From contig CAVXLJ010000031.1 of assembly GCA_963762605.1 (NCBI GenBank), positions 62,001 to 126,000 on the forward strand: 64,000 nucleotides of DNA. Direction: 5' to 3'. The position numbers and the translations under genes are program-made. Position 1 is the stretch's first letter. Each line of letters starts with the position of its first letter. The stretch is from CAVSRC01 sp963762605 (GTDB taxonomy: Bacteria; Pseudomonadota; Alphaproteobacteria; Rhizobiales; Kaistiaceae). Below are positions 8,238 to 16,666 of the stretch, in pieces. Under the pieces are notes generated by a model. It did no database searches. It was given only the letters and a program-made list of their open reading frames with translations, and was not told where the DNA came from.

Positions 8238-10127
8238 CTATTGCCGCCAGGTCAGCCCGACATAGGCCGACAGCCCCGCGGTGTTGTAGCCCGCCGGGTC
8301 CTGATAGCGCACATCGGTCAGGTTTTCGATGCGCCCGAAAAGGCGGGTGTGCGGATTGAGCGGATAGGAGGCCGAGAGATCGAAGCGGGCGTAGCCGGGC
8401 AGCGGCTGGGTTTCGCCCTCACCGCTGAAGCGCGCGCCCACCAGGGTGGCGACCAGCGAGGCCTCCACGCCGTCGCGCCCCGTCCAGGTCAGCGTCGCCG
8501 ATCCGCTGTTTTGCGGCCGGCGGGCGAGCGTGAGCCCCGTCGTGCCGTCGCGCGCGTCCGTATAGGTGTAGGTGCCGTGCAGGGTGAGACGCGCGGGGAT
8601 GAGCACGGCGGTCGCCGCCAGCTCCACCCCCTGCATGGTGGCGCTGCCGACATTGGCGTAACCGCCGAAGCCACCGGCAAGGCTGGTATCGAAGTTCAGA
8701 AGATTGCTGAACCGGCTCAGGAAAGCCGTCGCCGAGATGGTGAGCCGGCCATCGAACAGCGTCTGGTCGATGCCGATATCGCCGCCGACGCTCGTCTCCG
8801 ACTGCAGCGGCGTGGGCACTTTGTTTTGCAGGTTCCACGCTCTCTGGAAGAAGGTCGGACGCTTGGCGCCGGTTCCCAGGCTGGCGCGCAGCTTGGTCTC
8901 GCTCGCCGGAATCTCGTAGGCGGCGGTGAAGCGCCCGGTCAGGAAGCCGTCGGCGCCCTGCTGACCGTCATAGCGTCCGCTGAAGGTGAGGAAGAGATGG
9001 TCGAACGGCGAGATCTGGTCGCCGGCGAACAGCGCGTACCGCGTCGCCTTCTCGTCGAAGCCGGTCGAGCCCCATAGATCGGTCGGCGTGTACACCGCCT
9101 GCTCCTGCTCCAGCCGGGCGCCGGCAAGGAGCTGCCCGAACGCCCCTGCCCCCATCGTCGCGCGATATTCCGCGCCAGCGCTGTGCGAGCCGTAGTCATA
9201 GATCGCCGATGACCCGGGCTCGTCGTAGCGGCGGTGATCGACGGTGGCGAAGCCGGTAAGCGACTGCTTGATGCGCCCGTCGGGGCTGTCGAAGGAGAGC
9301 CGGCCATATCCGGTCACCAGCGAGCTTTTCTCGGTGTTGTTGGCATTGGCGGCGGCGCTCAAGGAGCCGAAGCCCGGCGCGTCGTCGTAAGCTGAGGTGC
9401 CGGCGGTGCCGGTCACGCCGAATTCGAAGCGTGGTCCGTCGGTGGGCGTGTAGCGGCCACTGACCGAGCCGCTCCACTTTTCGAAGCCGTCCGCCTCGTC
9501 ATGGTCGCGATTGCCCACGCGGGAAAAGCCGCTGGACGCCATATGCTCGCCGCTCATCAGCAGGCTGAAATCGCCCTTGGCGAAGCCGCCCGACAGGCGC
9601 TCGACATGGGTGCCGTAGCTGCCGCCTTCGACGGTTGCGGAGAACTGCGGTTTGCCCTGCGGTTTGCGGGTGATGATGTTGACGACGCCGCCCATGGCGT
9701 CGGAACCATAGATTGAGCTTTGCGGTCCGCGCAGGATTTCGATGCGCTCGATAGTGTCGGGCGAGATCGTCGAGAAATCGAATTCGCCGCTTATGGTCGT
9801 CGGATCGTTGACACGCACGCCGTCGATGAGCACCAGCGTGTGGCCGTTGTCCCCGCCCCGCAGGCGCACGGTGGCGGCGGAGCCGGGGCCGCCCGACTGG
9901 GTCACGCTTACACCCGGCACCGTCCGCAGCACTTGGGCGACCGAGGTCGGCGACGACTGCTCGATCTCATCGCGGGTGATGACCGAAACGGCGCTGCCGA
10001 CCTGGCCAATGGTGATCGGCAGGTAATAGGGCGTGACCACGATCGACGGTATCTCCGCCGAGGCCGGCGCTGCCAGTGCAGCAAGCAGGATCGATGCGAC
10101 GCAGATGCGCTGGGACGCGCGATTCAT
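8238..10127 (-). CDS. btuB: TonB-dependent outer-membrane receptor, BtuB-like
   Basis: Outer-membrane, TonB-driven receptor of 629 residues. A signal peptide (SILLAALAAPASAEI) precedes a plug domain with TIGQVGSAVSVITRDEIEQS and LRGGDNGHTLVLIDGVRVND, then a 22-strand barrel ending in YVGLTWRQ with a terminal aromatic-containing strand. I rejected the upstream in-frame starts because MNRASQRICVAS gives a normal signal peptide. It heads the receptor-permease-ATPase operon and is divergent from the binding-protein gene. BtuB identity is inferred from the plug style and the adjacent corrinoid genes; no cobalamin riboswitch is seen upstream. Confidence 0.85.
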   Translation of the reverse strand: MNRASQRICVASILLAALAAPASAEIPSIVVTPYYLPITIGQVGSAVSVITRDEIEQSSPTSVAQVLRTVPGVSVTQSGGPGSAATVRLRGGDNGHTLVLIDGVRVNDPTTISGEFDFSTISPDTIERIEILRGPQSSIYGSDAMGGVVNIITRKPQGKPQFSATVEGGSYGTHVERLSGGFAKGDFSLLMSGEHMASSGFSRVGNRDHDEADGFEKWSGSVSGRYTPTDGPRFEFGVTGTAGTSAYDDAPGFGSLSAAANANNTEKSSLVTGYGRLSFDSPDGRIKQSLTGFATVDHRRYDEPGSSAIYDYGSHSAGAEYRATMGAGAFGQLLAGARLEQEQAVYTPTDLWGSTGFDEKATRYALFAGDQISPFDHLFLTFSGRYDGQQGADGFLTGRFTAAYEIPASETKLRASLGTGAKRPTFFQRAWNLQNKVPTPLQSETSVGGDIGIDQTLFDGRLTISATAFLSRFSNLLNFDTSLAGGFGGYANVGSATMQGVELAATAVLIPARLTLHGTYTYTDARDGTTGLTLARRPQNSGSATLTWTGRDGVEASLVATLVGARFSGEGETQPLPGYARFDLSASYPLNPHTRLFGRIENLTDVRYQDPAGYNTAGLSAYVGLTWRQ

Positions 10128-10263
10128 GTGGTGTTGCCCCCGTCCGGATATCGTCAGTCTGATTGGATTGTCTGTGTTGCGTTTCGCCGCCGGCCCCACC
10201 CGGCTTCCCCGGCGGACCGCCAGGGGGTAAACGAGCATCATCTGCGGCGAGACATTCGGGGCC

Positions 10264-11112
10264 ATGAAGACCGCAACCATCCTCAGCTTTGTCGCGGCGA
10301 TCTGCGTCCTTCTCGCGCAAGGCGCTTACGCCGAAGCGCCGCGGCGTATCGTTTCGATCAACATGTGCACCGACGAGCTGCTTCTGGCTCTGGCCGATCC
10401 CGGCCAGATCGTCGCCCTGTCGCCCTATGCTGCCGACCCGGCCATGTCGTTCCTGGCCGACCAGGCGGCGAAATACCGCCACGACGCGGCCGCAGCCGAG
10501 ACCGTGGTCGAGCTTCATCCCGATCTGGTGCTGGCGGGCGACTTCAATGACCCGGCGACGCTGGGCATGCTGACCCGCCTCGGCTATCGCCTCGAACGGC
10601 TCGACGCCCCGCGCAGCATCGACCAGTCCATTGCCCAGATCCGCAAGGTCGCCGCCCTCACCGGCCATCCAGAGCGCGGCGCGGCGCTCATTGGACAGAT
10701 CGAGGCGGCGCGCAAGGCCGCATACGCCGCCGCCAAGGGCCGGCCGCATCCGACCGCGGTGGTCTATCAGCGGCGCGGCTACGTCACCGGCGGCGACACG
10801 TTGACCGGCGAACTGCTGTCGATCGCCGGCTTCACCAATGAAGGCGGCCGGCTGGCCGGCAATACCGGCGGCTTCGTCCCGCTGGAGAGGCTGGTCGTGG
10901 ACCACCCCGACGCCATCGTGGTCACTTCGCCTGATCCGCGCGCCGTGGACCAGGGCAGCGCCCTGCTTTCCCATCCGGCGCTGACCGCTCTCTATCCGCC
11001 GTCGCGACGCATCGTGCTGCCCGAGCGGTTGACGGTCTGCGGCGGGCCGGCGCTGCCTGCCGCACTCCACCAGGTCACCCGCGAAGCGCTGCGCATCGAG
11101 CGGAACCATTGA
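10264..11112 (+). CDS. btuF: Periplasmic cobalamin-binding protein, BtuF-like
   Basis: Periplasmic substrate-binding protein of 282 residues for the divergently encoded importer. The signal peptide is cleaved near GAYAEAPRR. The mature part has the Fe/B12 periplasmic-binding fold: RRIVSINMCTDELLLALADP at the N-terminus, the HPDLVLAGDF segment, and a long linker helix around residues 120-155. No lipobox is seen, so it should be soluble. The 3' end overlaps the TTG start of cobD by four bases, so uptake and biosynthesis are coupled in one transcript. Confidence 0.85.
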   Translation: MKTATILSFVAAICVLLAQGAYAEAPRRIVSINMCTDELLLALADPGQIVALSPYAADPAMSFLADQAAKYRHDAAAAETVVELHPDLVLAGDFNDPATLGMLTRLGYRLERLDAPRSIDQSIAQIRKVAALTGHPERGAALIGQIEAARKAAYAAAKGRPHPTAVVYQRRGYVTGGDTLTGELLSIAGFTNEGGRLAGNTGGFVPLERLVVDHPDAIVVTSPDPRAVDQGSALLSHPALTALYPPSRRIVLPERLTVCGGPALPAALHQVTREALRIERNH

Positions 11113-12083
11113 TCTCACTCGACCACCTCTGGCTGCTTGCCATCGCGCTGGCGCTCGACGCGCTCCTCGGCGATCCCGACTGGATCTGGCGGCACCTGCC
11201 CCATCCGGTTGCGATCATCGGCGCCTTCACCGGCTTTCTCGACCGGACGCTGAACAGCGAGGTGCTGAGCGCGGCCTGGCGCAAGGCAGCCGGCATCTCC
11301 CTCGTCATCATCGTCGTCGTGCCGGCTGTGCTCGTCGGCTATGGGCTCGAGGGTGCCTTTCGCGCCTTCCCCTTCGGCTGGATCGGCACCGCGCTGGCCG
11401 CCTCGGTGCTGATCGCCGGCCGCGCCCTCTACGACCGCGCCGCCGCCGTCGCCAGCGCCTTCGCTGCCGGCCTGCCGGCCGCGCGCGCGGCCGTGGCCCG
11501 CATCGTCGGCCGCGACCCCGGCAGTCTCGACCAGCCGCGCGTCTGCCGCACGACCATCGAATCCACCGCCGAGTCGCTCTCCGGCAGCGTCATTGCGCCG
11601 GCCCTGTGGTTCCTGCTGCTCGGCCTGCCGGGCCTCTTCGCCTGCAGGGCGATCAACGTCGCCGATTCGATGATCGGCCACCTCACCCCGCGCTACGAGA
11701 ATTTCGGCTGGGCCGCCGCGCGGCTCGACGATCTGGTCAATCTGCCGGCGAGCCGTATCGCCGGCGTTCTGGTCGCGCTCGCCGCGCCGGCCTCCGGCGG
11801 CAGCATCACCCAGGCGTTGCGCACCATGATCGCCGAGGCGCCGCACCATCGTTCGCCCAATGCCGGCTGGCCGGTGGCCGCCATGGCCTCGGCGCTCGGC
11901 CTGATGCTTGCCGGTCCGCGCCGCTATGCCGGCATCATCATCAGCGCCCCCTACATCAACGCCAGCGGGCGGCGCGACGCCAACCCGACCGACATCCGCC
12001 GGGCTCTGCGCGTCTATGTCGCCGCCAACGCGATTCTCTTCGCGCTGGTGGTCGCCGGTGCGATCCTGGTGCTGTGGCCGTAG
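11109..12083 (+). CDS. cobD: Adenosylcobinamide-phosphate synthase CobD/CbiB
   Basis: Integral membrane enzyme of 324 residues that attaches aminopropanol (phosphate) to adenosylcobyric acid, the step after CobQ. Recognisable CbiB sequence includes ALDALLGDPDWIWRHLPHPV near the N-terminus, TIESTAESLSGSVIAPALW, and RYENFGWAAARLDDLVNLPA. Four or more hydrophobic helices are visible. The start is a TTG overlapping the btuF stop. The whole gene lies over an uninterrupted antisense extension of the cobQ reading frame, so exact use of the antisense strand is an open question. Confidence 0.92.
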   Translation: MISLDHLWLLAIALALDALLGDPDWIWRHLPHPVAIIGAFTGFLDRTLNSEVLSAAWRKAAGISLVIIVVVPAVLVGYGLEGAFRAFPFGWIGTALAASVLIAGRALYDRAAAVASAFAAGLPAARAAVARIVGRDPGSLDQPRVCRTTIESTAESLSGSVIAPALWFLLLGLPGLFACRAINVADSMIGHLTPRYENFGWAAARLDDLVNLPASRIAGVLVALAAPASGGSITQALRTMIAEAPHHRSPNAGWPVAAMASALGLMLAGPRRYAGIIISAPYINASGRRDANPTDIRRALRVYVAANAILFALVVAGAILVLWP

Positions 12084-13532
12084 CCCGGCGATCTTGAGCA
12101 GCCGGTCGATGGCAACATGGCGTTCGAGATGATCGGCCAAGCCGTCGAGCGCCGCCTCCACGCTTGCCTCGTAGGCGCGCGACGACGCCACCCCGGCCGC
12201 GGCGAGGAACGCCCGCCGGAAGGAGTCCGCGGCAAACAGCCCGTGAACATAAGTTCCGGCGACGAGTCCGTCGGGCGATACGGCGCCATCCGGTCCGTTG
12301 CCCAGCGCAACGAACGGCCGGGCACAATCCCGCCCACTGGTATGGCCAAGATGGATTTCGTAGCCGTCTATGGATTCGCCGCTGGCGACATGACGGCCGC
12401 GGACCGGCACCGTCGTCTTGTCGGCTGACAGCACGGTCGTGACGTCGAGCAGGCCGAGGCCGACGACCGTTTCGGCAGCCCCCTCGATTCCGTCGGGATC
12501 GGCGATCGCGCGGCCCAGCATCTGATAGCCGCCGCACAGGCCGAGCACCCGCCCGCCGCGGCGGTGATGGGCAAGGATGTCGATGTCCCAACCCTGCTGG
12601 TGCAGGAAGCGGAGGTCGGCGATGGTTGATTTCGTGCCCGGGATGACGATCAGGTCGGCAATTGGGATCGGCGAGCCCGGCTCGACGATGACGACGCGCA
12701 CATCCGGCTCCAGGCGCAGCGGATCGAGATCGTCGAAATTGGCGATGCGCGGCAGCGCCGGCACGGCGACGGTGAACGTGCCGCCGGCGTTCGGCTGCCG
12801 CTCGGCGAGGTCGAGCCCGTCCTCGGGCGGCAGACGGCAGGCGTCCGCGAACCACGGCACCACGCCGAGGCACGGCCAGCCGGTGCGCTCCGCGATCGTC
12901 CGGACGCCATCGGCAAAGAGCGCAGCATCCCCACGCAGCTTGTTGATGAGGAAGCCCTCGATCCGACGCCGGTCCGACATCGACAGGATGTCGGCGGTGC
13001 CGACGAGGCTTGCGATGACGCCACCTCGGTCGATGTCGCCGACGAGGACGACGGGAATGTCGGCGGCCTCGGCGAAGCCCATATTGGCGATGTCGCCGGC
13101 CCTGAGATTGGTCTCGGCCGGGCTGCCGGCGCCTTCGATCACGACGATGTCGGCGCCATGGCCGACAATGGCGAAACTCTCCAGCACCTGCGGTAACAGA
13201 TTGATGCGCTTGGCAAACTCGGCGGCGGCAAGCATGCCGGCGCGCCGCCCTTGAACGATCACCTGGGCGCCGGTGTCGGTCTCCGGCTTGAGCAGGACCG
13301 GGTTCATGTGGACGGAGGGCGGCAGGCGGCAGGCGCGCGCCTGCAGCGCTTGCGCCCGGCCGATCTCGCCGCCGTCGGCGGTCACCGCGGCATTGTTCGA
13401 CATGTTCTGCGGCTTGAACGGCGCGACGCGGTAGCCGCGCCGCGTGAGCGCGCGGCAAAGCCCGGCCACCAGCACCGACTTGCCGACATGGCTGCCGGTG
13501 CCCTGCACCATGACGGCGGGCACGGCGCTCAT
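11115..13532 (-). CDS. cobQ: Cobyric acid synthase CobQ with an abnormal 3' open-frame extension
   Basis: Glutamine-dependent amidase that converts adenosylcobyrinic a,c-diamide to adenosylcobyric acid. The first 480 or so residues are a normal CobQ: an ATP-grasping dethiobiotin-synthetase-like domain (QGTGSHVGKSVLVAGLCRA; KPQNMSNNAA; VIEGAGSPAE), then a class I amidotransferase domain (VLGLCGGYQMLG with the catalytic Cys, YVHGLF with the His). A normal CobQ would end at about base 12081 (HVAIDRLLKIAGL), but no stop occurs there. The frame runs on for about 320 codons antisense to cobD, to a TGA just inside the cobD start. The extension is Arg/Gly/Asp-rich and resembles no domain. It overlaps the cobU stop by four bases. 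Confidence 0.85.
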   Translation of the reverse strand: MSAVPAVMVQGTGSHVGKSVLVAGLCRALTRRGYRVAPFKPQNMSNNAAVTADGGEIGRAQALQARACRLPPSVHMNPVLLKPETDTGAQVIVQGRRAGMLAAAEFAKRINLLPQVLESFAIVGHGADIVVIEGAGSPAETNLRAGDIANMGFAEAADIPVVLVGDIDRGGVIASLVGTADILSMSDRRRIEGFLINKLRGDAALFADGVRTIAERTGWPCLGVVPWFADACRLPPEDGLDLAERQPNAGGTFTVAVPALPRIANFDDLDPLRLEPDVRVVIVEPGSPIPIADLIVIPGTKSTIADLRFLHQQGWDIDILAHHRRGGRVLGLCGGYQMLGRAIADPDGIEGAAETVVGLGLLDVTTVLSADKTTVPVRGRHVASGESIDGYEIHLGHTSGRDCARPFVALGNGPDGAVSPDGLVAGTYVHGLFAADSFRRAFLAAAGVASSRAYEASVEAALDGLADHLERHVAIDRLLKIAGLRPQHQDRTGDHQREENRVGGDIDAQSPADVGRVGVAPPAGVDVGGADDDAGIAARTGKHQAERRGHGGHRPAGIGRTMVRRLGDHGAQRLGDAAAGGRRGERDQNAGDTARRQIDQIVEPRGGPAEILVARGEVADHRIGDVDRPAGEEARQAEQQEPQGRRNDAAGERLGGGFDGRAADARLVETAGVAADDAGHGRARGRQAGSEGAGDGGGAVVEGAAGDQHRGGQRGADPAEGEGAKGTLEPIADEHSRHDDDDDEGDAGCLAPGRAQHLAVQRPVEKAGEGADDRNRMGQVPPDPVGIAEERVERQRDGKQPEVVE

Positions 13533-14065
13533 AGCGTCACCTCCGGCTGCCGGCTGGGCTTGAGGACAAGCGGCTGGCCGGCGGCGACGAGCACGACCCG
13601 GGTGGCGACCGCCGCGACCCGCTGGTTGAGGGTGCCGAGTGCATCGGCATAGCGGCGGGCGAGCGCGTTGTCGGGCATGATGCCGCTGCCCACTTCGTTG
13701 GAGACCAGCACCACCGGCCCGCCGGCGCGCTCTAGCGCGTCGATCAGTCCGTCGTTCGCCGCATCGATGTCACGCGCCGCGCCCATCAGGTTGGACAGCC
13801 ACAGGGTCAGGCACTCGACCAGGACGACCGTGTCGGCACGCGACTCGCGGGCGAGCACGGCTGCGATCTCCAGCGGCTCTTCGATGGTGCGCCAGTGCGT
13901 CTCCCGCCGACCACGATGGGCGGCGATGCGCGCTGCCATCTCGTCGTCGCCGGGTGTCGCCACCGCCAGATAGACGGGCGCGTAGGCGCTCGCGGCCACC
14001 AGCCTTTCGGCATAGCGGCTCTTGCCGGAGCGCTGGCCGCCAACGACCAGCACATGGGCTGCCAT
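13529..14065 (-). CDS. cobU: Adenosylcobinamide kinase / adenosylcobinamide-phosphate guanylyltransferase CobU (CobP)
   Basis: Bifunctional nucleotide-loop assembly enzyme of 178 residues: phosphorylates adenosylcobinamide, then forms the GDP derivative. The P-loop GGQRSGKSRYAE is at residues 9-20; VECLTLWLSNLM and LVSNEVGSGIMPDN are the other CobU signatures. It is the first full gene behind the cobalamin riboswitch, and its stop overlaps the cobQ start (ATGA), giving a coupled cobU-cobQ unit. Length matches the family. Confidence 0.95.
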   Translation of the reverse strand: MAAHVLVVGGQRSGKSRYAERLVAASAYAPVYLAVATPGDDEMAARIAAHRGRRETHWRTIEEPLEIAAVLARESRADTVVLVECLTLWLSNLMGAARDIDAANDGLIDALERAGGPVVLVSNEVGSGIMPDNALARRYADALGTLNQRVAAVATRVVLVAAGQPLVLKPSRQPEVTL

Positions 14066-14071
14066 GATCGT

Positions 14072-14134
14072 CTAGCCGCGTGGGCGGAATGCGAACAGAA
14101 GCGGGCTTGCAGCGCTGCCGAGGGAAATAATCAT
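14072..14134 (-). CDS. Possible 20-codon leader ORF between riboswitch and cobU
   Basis: A short ORF encodes MIISLGSAASPLLFAFRPRG and stops six bases before the cobU ATG. A strong purine-rich Shine-Dalgarno stretch (GGAGAAGGAGAC) lies just ahead of its ATG, better than anything seen directly ahead of cobU. It lies wholly downstream of the riboswitch B12 box. Translation could couple to cobU or serve as part of the expression platform. No known family is recognised, so existence as a real peptide is only suggested. Confidence 0.4.
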   Translation of the reverse strand: MIISLGSAASPLLFAFRPRG

Positions 14135-14178
14135 GCGCGTCTCCTTCTCCGTCCCACCGACGGAAGGGCTAGAGGGAC

Positions 14179-14364
14179 GCGTCGGCCGGTCTCCTGGCTC
14201 GCGGGTCGAAGTCTTGTGTTCCGCGCCTTCCCGGTTTCCCAGTGGCTGATGCGGAAGACTCGCCGCTTACAGTTGCGGGGGCAGCTGCGGCTTCGGCGGG
14301 TGTTACCCATCCTCACCGCATTCCCATTTCATCCCCGGGACTCATCACCCCGGGGAACCGACGC
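14179..14364 (-). ncRNA. Cobalamin (adenosylcobalamin) riboswitch
   Basis: On the minus strand the RNA shows the conserved core in order: a P1 strand CGTCGG, then GATGAAATGGGAATGCGGTG, the CCCCCGCAACTGTAAGCGG segment, GCCACTGGGAA, and the B12 box AGCCAGGAGACCGGCC, closed by CCGACG, which pairs with the P1 strand. It leads into the cobU-cobQ operon, where it would lower expression when cobalamin is plentiful. Whether the switch acts on transcription or on the ribosome site of the leader ORF or cobU cannot be read directly; no obvious U-tract terminator follows. Confidence 0.95.
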
Positions 14365-14410
14365 AGGCGCCACGTTAGGGGCGCGCAGACGGCCGGGTCA
14401 AGGATCACAT

Positions 14411-14429
14411 TTGCCTATTCGCTAGGCAA
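14411..14429. promoter_or_regulatory. Perfect inverted repeat upstream of amtB
   Basis: TTGCCTA-TTCGC-TAGGCAA is a perfect 7-bp dyad with a 5-base loop, in the 125-bp gap between the riboswitch start and the amtB start. It could be an operator or an RNA hairpin in the leader. It does not match the NtrC consensus, so its owner is unknown. Confidence 0.4.
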
Positions 14430-14490
14430 CGCCATTGCCTTCGCACGGGGCGTTTGCTTAAACACGGGGCAGACGACGGGGACGTTTCAC

Positions 14491-15702
14491 ATGATCGATA
14501 CGGGTGACACCGCTTGGATGCTCACATCCACGGCGCTGGTTCTTTTCATGACGTTGCCGGGCCTGGCGCTGTTCTATGGCGGCCTGGTCCAATCCCGGAA
14601 TGTCCTCTCGGTTCTCGTGCATTGCATGGCGATCGCCTGCCTGGTGTCGCTGCTCTGGTTCATCGTGGCCTACAGCCTGGCCTTCGGCGATGGCGGCAGC
14701 CTGATCGGCGGGCTCGGCAACGCGTTCCTGATCGGCATCGCGCGCGGCGCCGTCCACGCGGGCACGCATATTCCTGAATCCGTTTTCTTCATGTTCCAGA
14801 TGACCTTCGCCATCATCACGCCGGCGCTGATCGTCGGCGCCTGTGTCGAGCGCATCCGCTTCAGCGCAATCCTGCTGTTTTCCGCGCTCTGGGTGCTGGT
14901 CGTCTATGCGCCGGTCGCCCACTGGGTATGGGGTGGCGGCTGGCTCCACCAACTGGGCGTCATGGATTTCGCCGGTGGCATCGTCGTCCATGTCACCGCC
15001 GGCACGTCCGCCCTGGTCGTCGCCTGGATGCTCGGCCATCGCCGTGGTTTTCCACACGGCATCGATCCGCCGCATGCGCCGTGGATGGTCATGGTCGGCG
15101 CCGCCATGCTGTGGGTCGGATGGTTCGGCTTCAACGCCGGCAGTGCCGTCGCCGCCGGGTCGGATGCCGGCATGGCGATGCTCACGACACACCTCTCGGC
15201 CGCCACTGCCTCGCTGGTGTGGCTCGCGATCGAATGGAAGCGCTTCGGCAAGCCGAGCATGGTCGGCCTGGTCACCGGCACCATCGCGGGCCTGGCGACC
15301 GTGACGCCGGCCTCCGGTTTTGTCGGGCCGATCGGCGGCGTGCTGCTCGGTCTCCTGGGCGGCGTCGCCTGCTACGCCATGGTCAACGTCGTGAAACACG
15401 TCATGAAAGTCGACGATTCCCTCGACGTGCTGGCGGTTCATGGCTGCGGCGGCGCGGTCGGCACGCTTGCCACGGCGTTCCTCGCTTTGCCCGTTCTGGG
15501 TGGCGTCGGCTTTCGCGCCAGTGTCGCGAGCCAGTTCGGCGTCCAGCTTCTCGGCGTCGTCTCCGTCGCCTTGTGGGCGGCGCTTGCGACCGCGATACTC
15601 ATCAAGATCACCCAGGCCCTGGTCGGGCTCAGGGTTACACTGGAGGAGGAGCTGACCGGCCTCGACCAGACCGCGCACGGCGAAACGGCATACAAGCTGT
15701 AG
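14491..15702 (+). CDS. amtB: Ammonium transporter AmtB
   Basis: Trimeric inner-membrane ammonium channel of 403 residues with 11 expected helices. The twin pore histidines are visible as H167 in GGIVVHVTAGTSALVVA and H317 in LAVHGCGGAVGTL; the Phe-gate/recruitment region and the motif GLALFYGGLVQSRNVLS near the N-terminus are typical. The start MIDTGDTAWMLTS removes the N-terminal stretch of a longer in-frame ORF that overlaps the opposing riboswitch. The glnK gene follows after 29 bp, so transporter and its PII regulator are co-transcribed, though in the reverse of the usual glnK-amtB order. Confidence 0.95.
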   Translation: MIDTGDTAWMLTSTALVLFMTLPGLALFYGGLVQSRNVLSVLVHCMAIACLVSLLWFIVAYSLAFGDGGSLIGGLGNAFLIGIARGAVHAGTHIPESVFFMFQMTFAIITPALIVGACVERIRFSAILLFSALWVLVVYAPVAHWVWGGGWLHQLGVMDFAGGIVVHVTAGTSALVVAWMLGHRRGFPHGIDPPHAPWMVMVGAAMLWVGWFGFNAGSAVAAGSDAGMAMLTTHLSAATASLVWLAIEWKRFGKPSMVGLVTGTIAGLATVTPASGFVGPIGGVLLGLLGGVACYAMVNVVKHVMKVDDSLDVLAVHGCGGAVGTLATAFLALPVLGGVGFRASVASQFGVQLLGVVSVALWAALATAILIKITQALVGLRVTLEEELTGLDQTAHGETAYKL

Positions 15703-15731
15703 CGAGACGCTCTTATACGGGACATGAACCC

Positions 15732-16070
15732 ATGAAACTCATCACCGCCATCGTTCAGCCGCATCGCCTAGACCCGGTGCGCGAAGCCCTGACCGGCATG
15801 GGCATTCACGGCATGACCGTCACCGACGTGAAGGGCTATGGCCGTCAGAAGGGCCATACCGAGGTCTATCGCGGCACCGAATACGAGATCGCCTATCTGC
15901 CCAAGACCAAGATCGAGGTCGGCGTCGACGACGACCAGGTGGATGCGGCCATCGAAGCGATCACCGGAGCCGCCCGCACCGGCCGCATCGGCGACGGCAA
16001 GATCTTCATCACCGAGCTGCTTGGCGCCGTGCGCATCCGCACCGGCGAGACCGGACCGGAGGCACTCTAG
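15732..16070 (+). CDS. glnK: PII nitrogen-regulatory protein GlnK
   Basis: Trimeric PII signalling protein of 112 residues that blocks AmtB and senses ATP/ADP, 2-oxoglutarate and glutamine status. The T-loop VKGYGRQKGHTEVYRGTEY carries the uridylylation site Tyr51. The B-loop TGRIGDGKIF and the start MKLITAIVQPHRLDPVREAL are canonical. It is the second gene of an amtB-glnK operon. The stop codon overlaps that of the convergent membrane-protein gene by three bases. Confidence 0.96.
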   Translation: MKLITAIVQPHRLDPVREALTGMGIHGMTVTDVKGYGRQKGHTEVYRGTEYEIAYLPKTKIEVGVDDDQVDAAIEAITGAARTGRIGDGKIFITELLGAVRIRTGETGPEAL

Positions 16071-16375
16071 GCGGGATCGGACGGCACCGGTTGCTTGCCC
16101 GCCGCCTTGCCCCGCCGCGCGGCCTTGCGCTCCGCGTGGCTCTTGCGGCTGTTCCACCAGCCGATCATCGCCACCGTCATCCGGCGGTTGAAGCGGCGGA
16201 TCGGCGGCACGTCCGTGGCGAGGATGAGGAAGCCGACCGGCACCATCCAGTAGCCGAGCACCGGCAGGAAGCCGAAGAATCCCCCAAGGATCACCAGGGC
16301 GACGCCGAGCCCGATGCGCACCAGCCGGTTTCCCGGCAGGACGGCTGAGTATTTGCCAAAGCGGACGCGCGCCAC
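16067..16375 (-). CDS. Small membrane protein of unknown function
   Basis: A 102-residue protein with one hydrophobic hairpin (LVRIGLGVALVILGGFFGFL then GYWMVPVGFLILA) followed by a basic tail rich in Arg/Lys (RKSHAERKAARRGKAAGK). The layout recalls PGPGW-type small membrane proteins, but the signature itself is absent. Convergent with glnK. No function is proposed. Confidence 0.7.
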   Translation of the reverse strand: MARVRFGKYSAVLPGNRLVRIGLGVALVILGGFFGFLPVLGYWMVPVGFLILATDVPPIRRFNRRMTVAMIGWWNSRKSHAERKAARRGKAAGKQPVPSDPA

Positions 16376-16530
16376 GAACTGCCCTCCTCAGGCGAAATGT
16401 CGCAGAAAGATGGGCAAGACGGCAGCTTCACGCAACGGCAATCCGATGCGGCGGCGTGGCCGGCCGACGCATTCGCTTGCAATGGCCGGCCGGTTTGTTA
16501 TAGGCAGCGCCTCACGCTGTAAGGCGACGG

Positions 16531-16606
16531 TCCCCGGTAGCTCAGTTGGTAGAGCAAGCGGCTGTTAACCGCTGGGTCGCTGGTTCGAGTCCGGCCCGGG
16601 GAGCCA
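16531..16606 (+). tRNA. tRNA-Asn (GTT)
   Basis: Cloverleaf is complete: acceptor TCCCCGG with CCGGGGA, D-stem GCTC/GAGC, anticodon loop CTGTTAA (anticodon GTT), T-arm GCTGG-TTCGAGT-CCGGC, and encoded CCA. A degenerate second copy lies about 2.1 kb downstream in the same orientation. Confidence 0.97.
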
Positions 16607-16666
16607 CCTTTCCGCTATCAGCCCTGCACCAAGCGGCCGCGGCCGGACAATCAGAGCCGCGCCGGG

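Noticed and set aside
10128..10263. Cobalamin riboswitch upstream of btuB
   Set aside because: The 136-bp gap has no B12 box or GCCACTG core; too short for the aptamer.
11115..12080. The cobQ 3' extension as a genuine new domain
   Set aside because: It is the exact antisense of cobD and shows only the low-complexity composition of mirror frames. Kept as an oddity, not as a domain.
14436..14453. Sigma-54 promoter ahead of amtB (TCGCAC ... TTTGCT)
   Set aside because: Half-sites resemble -24/-12 elements but the spacing is two bases too long and the GG is not conserved.
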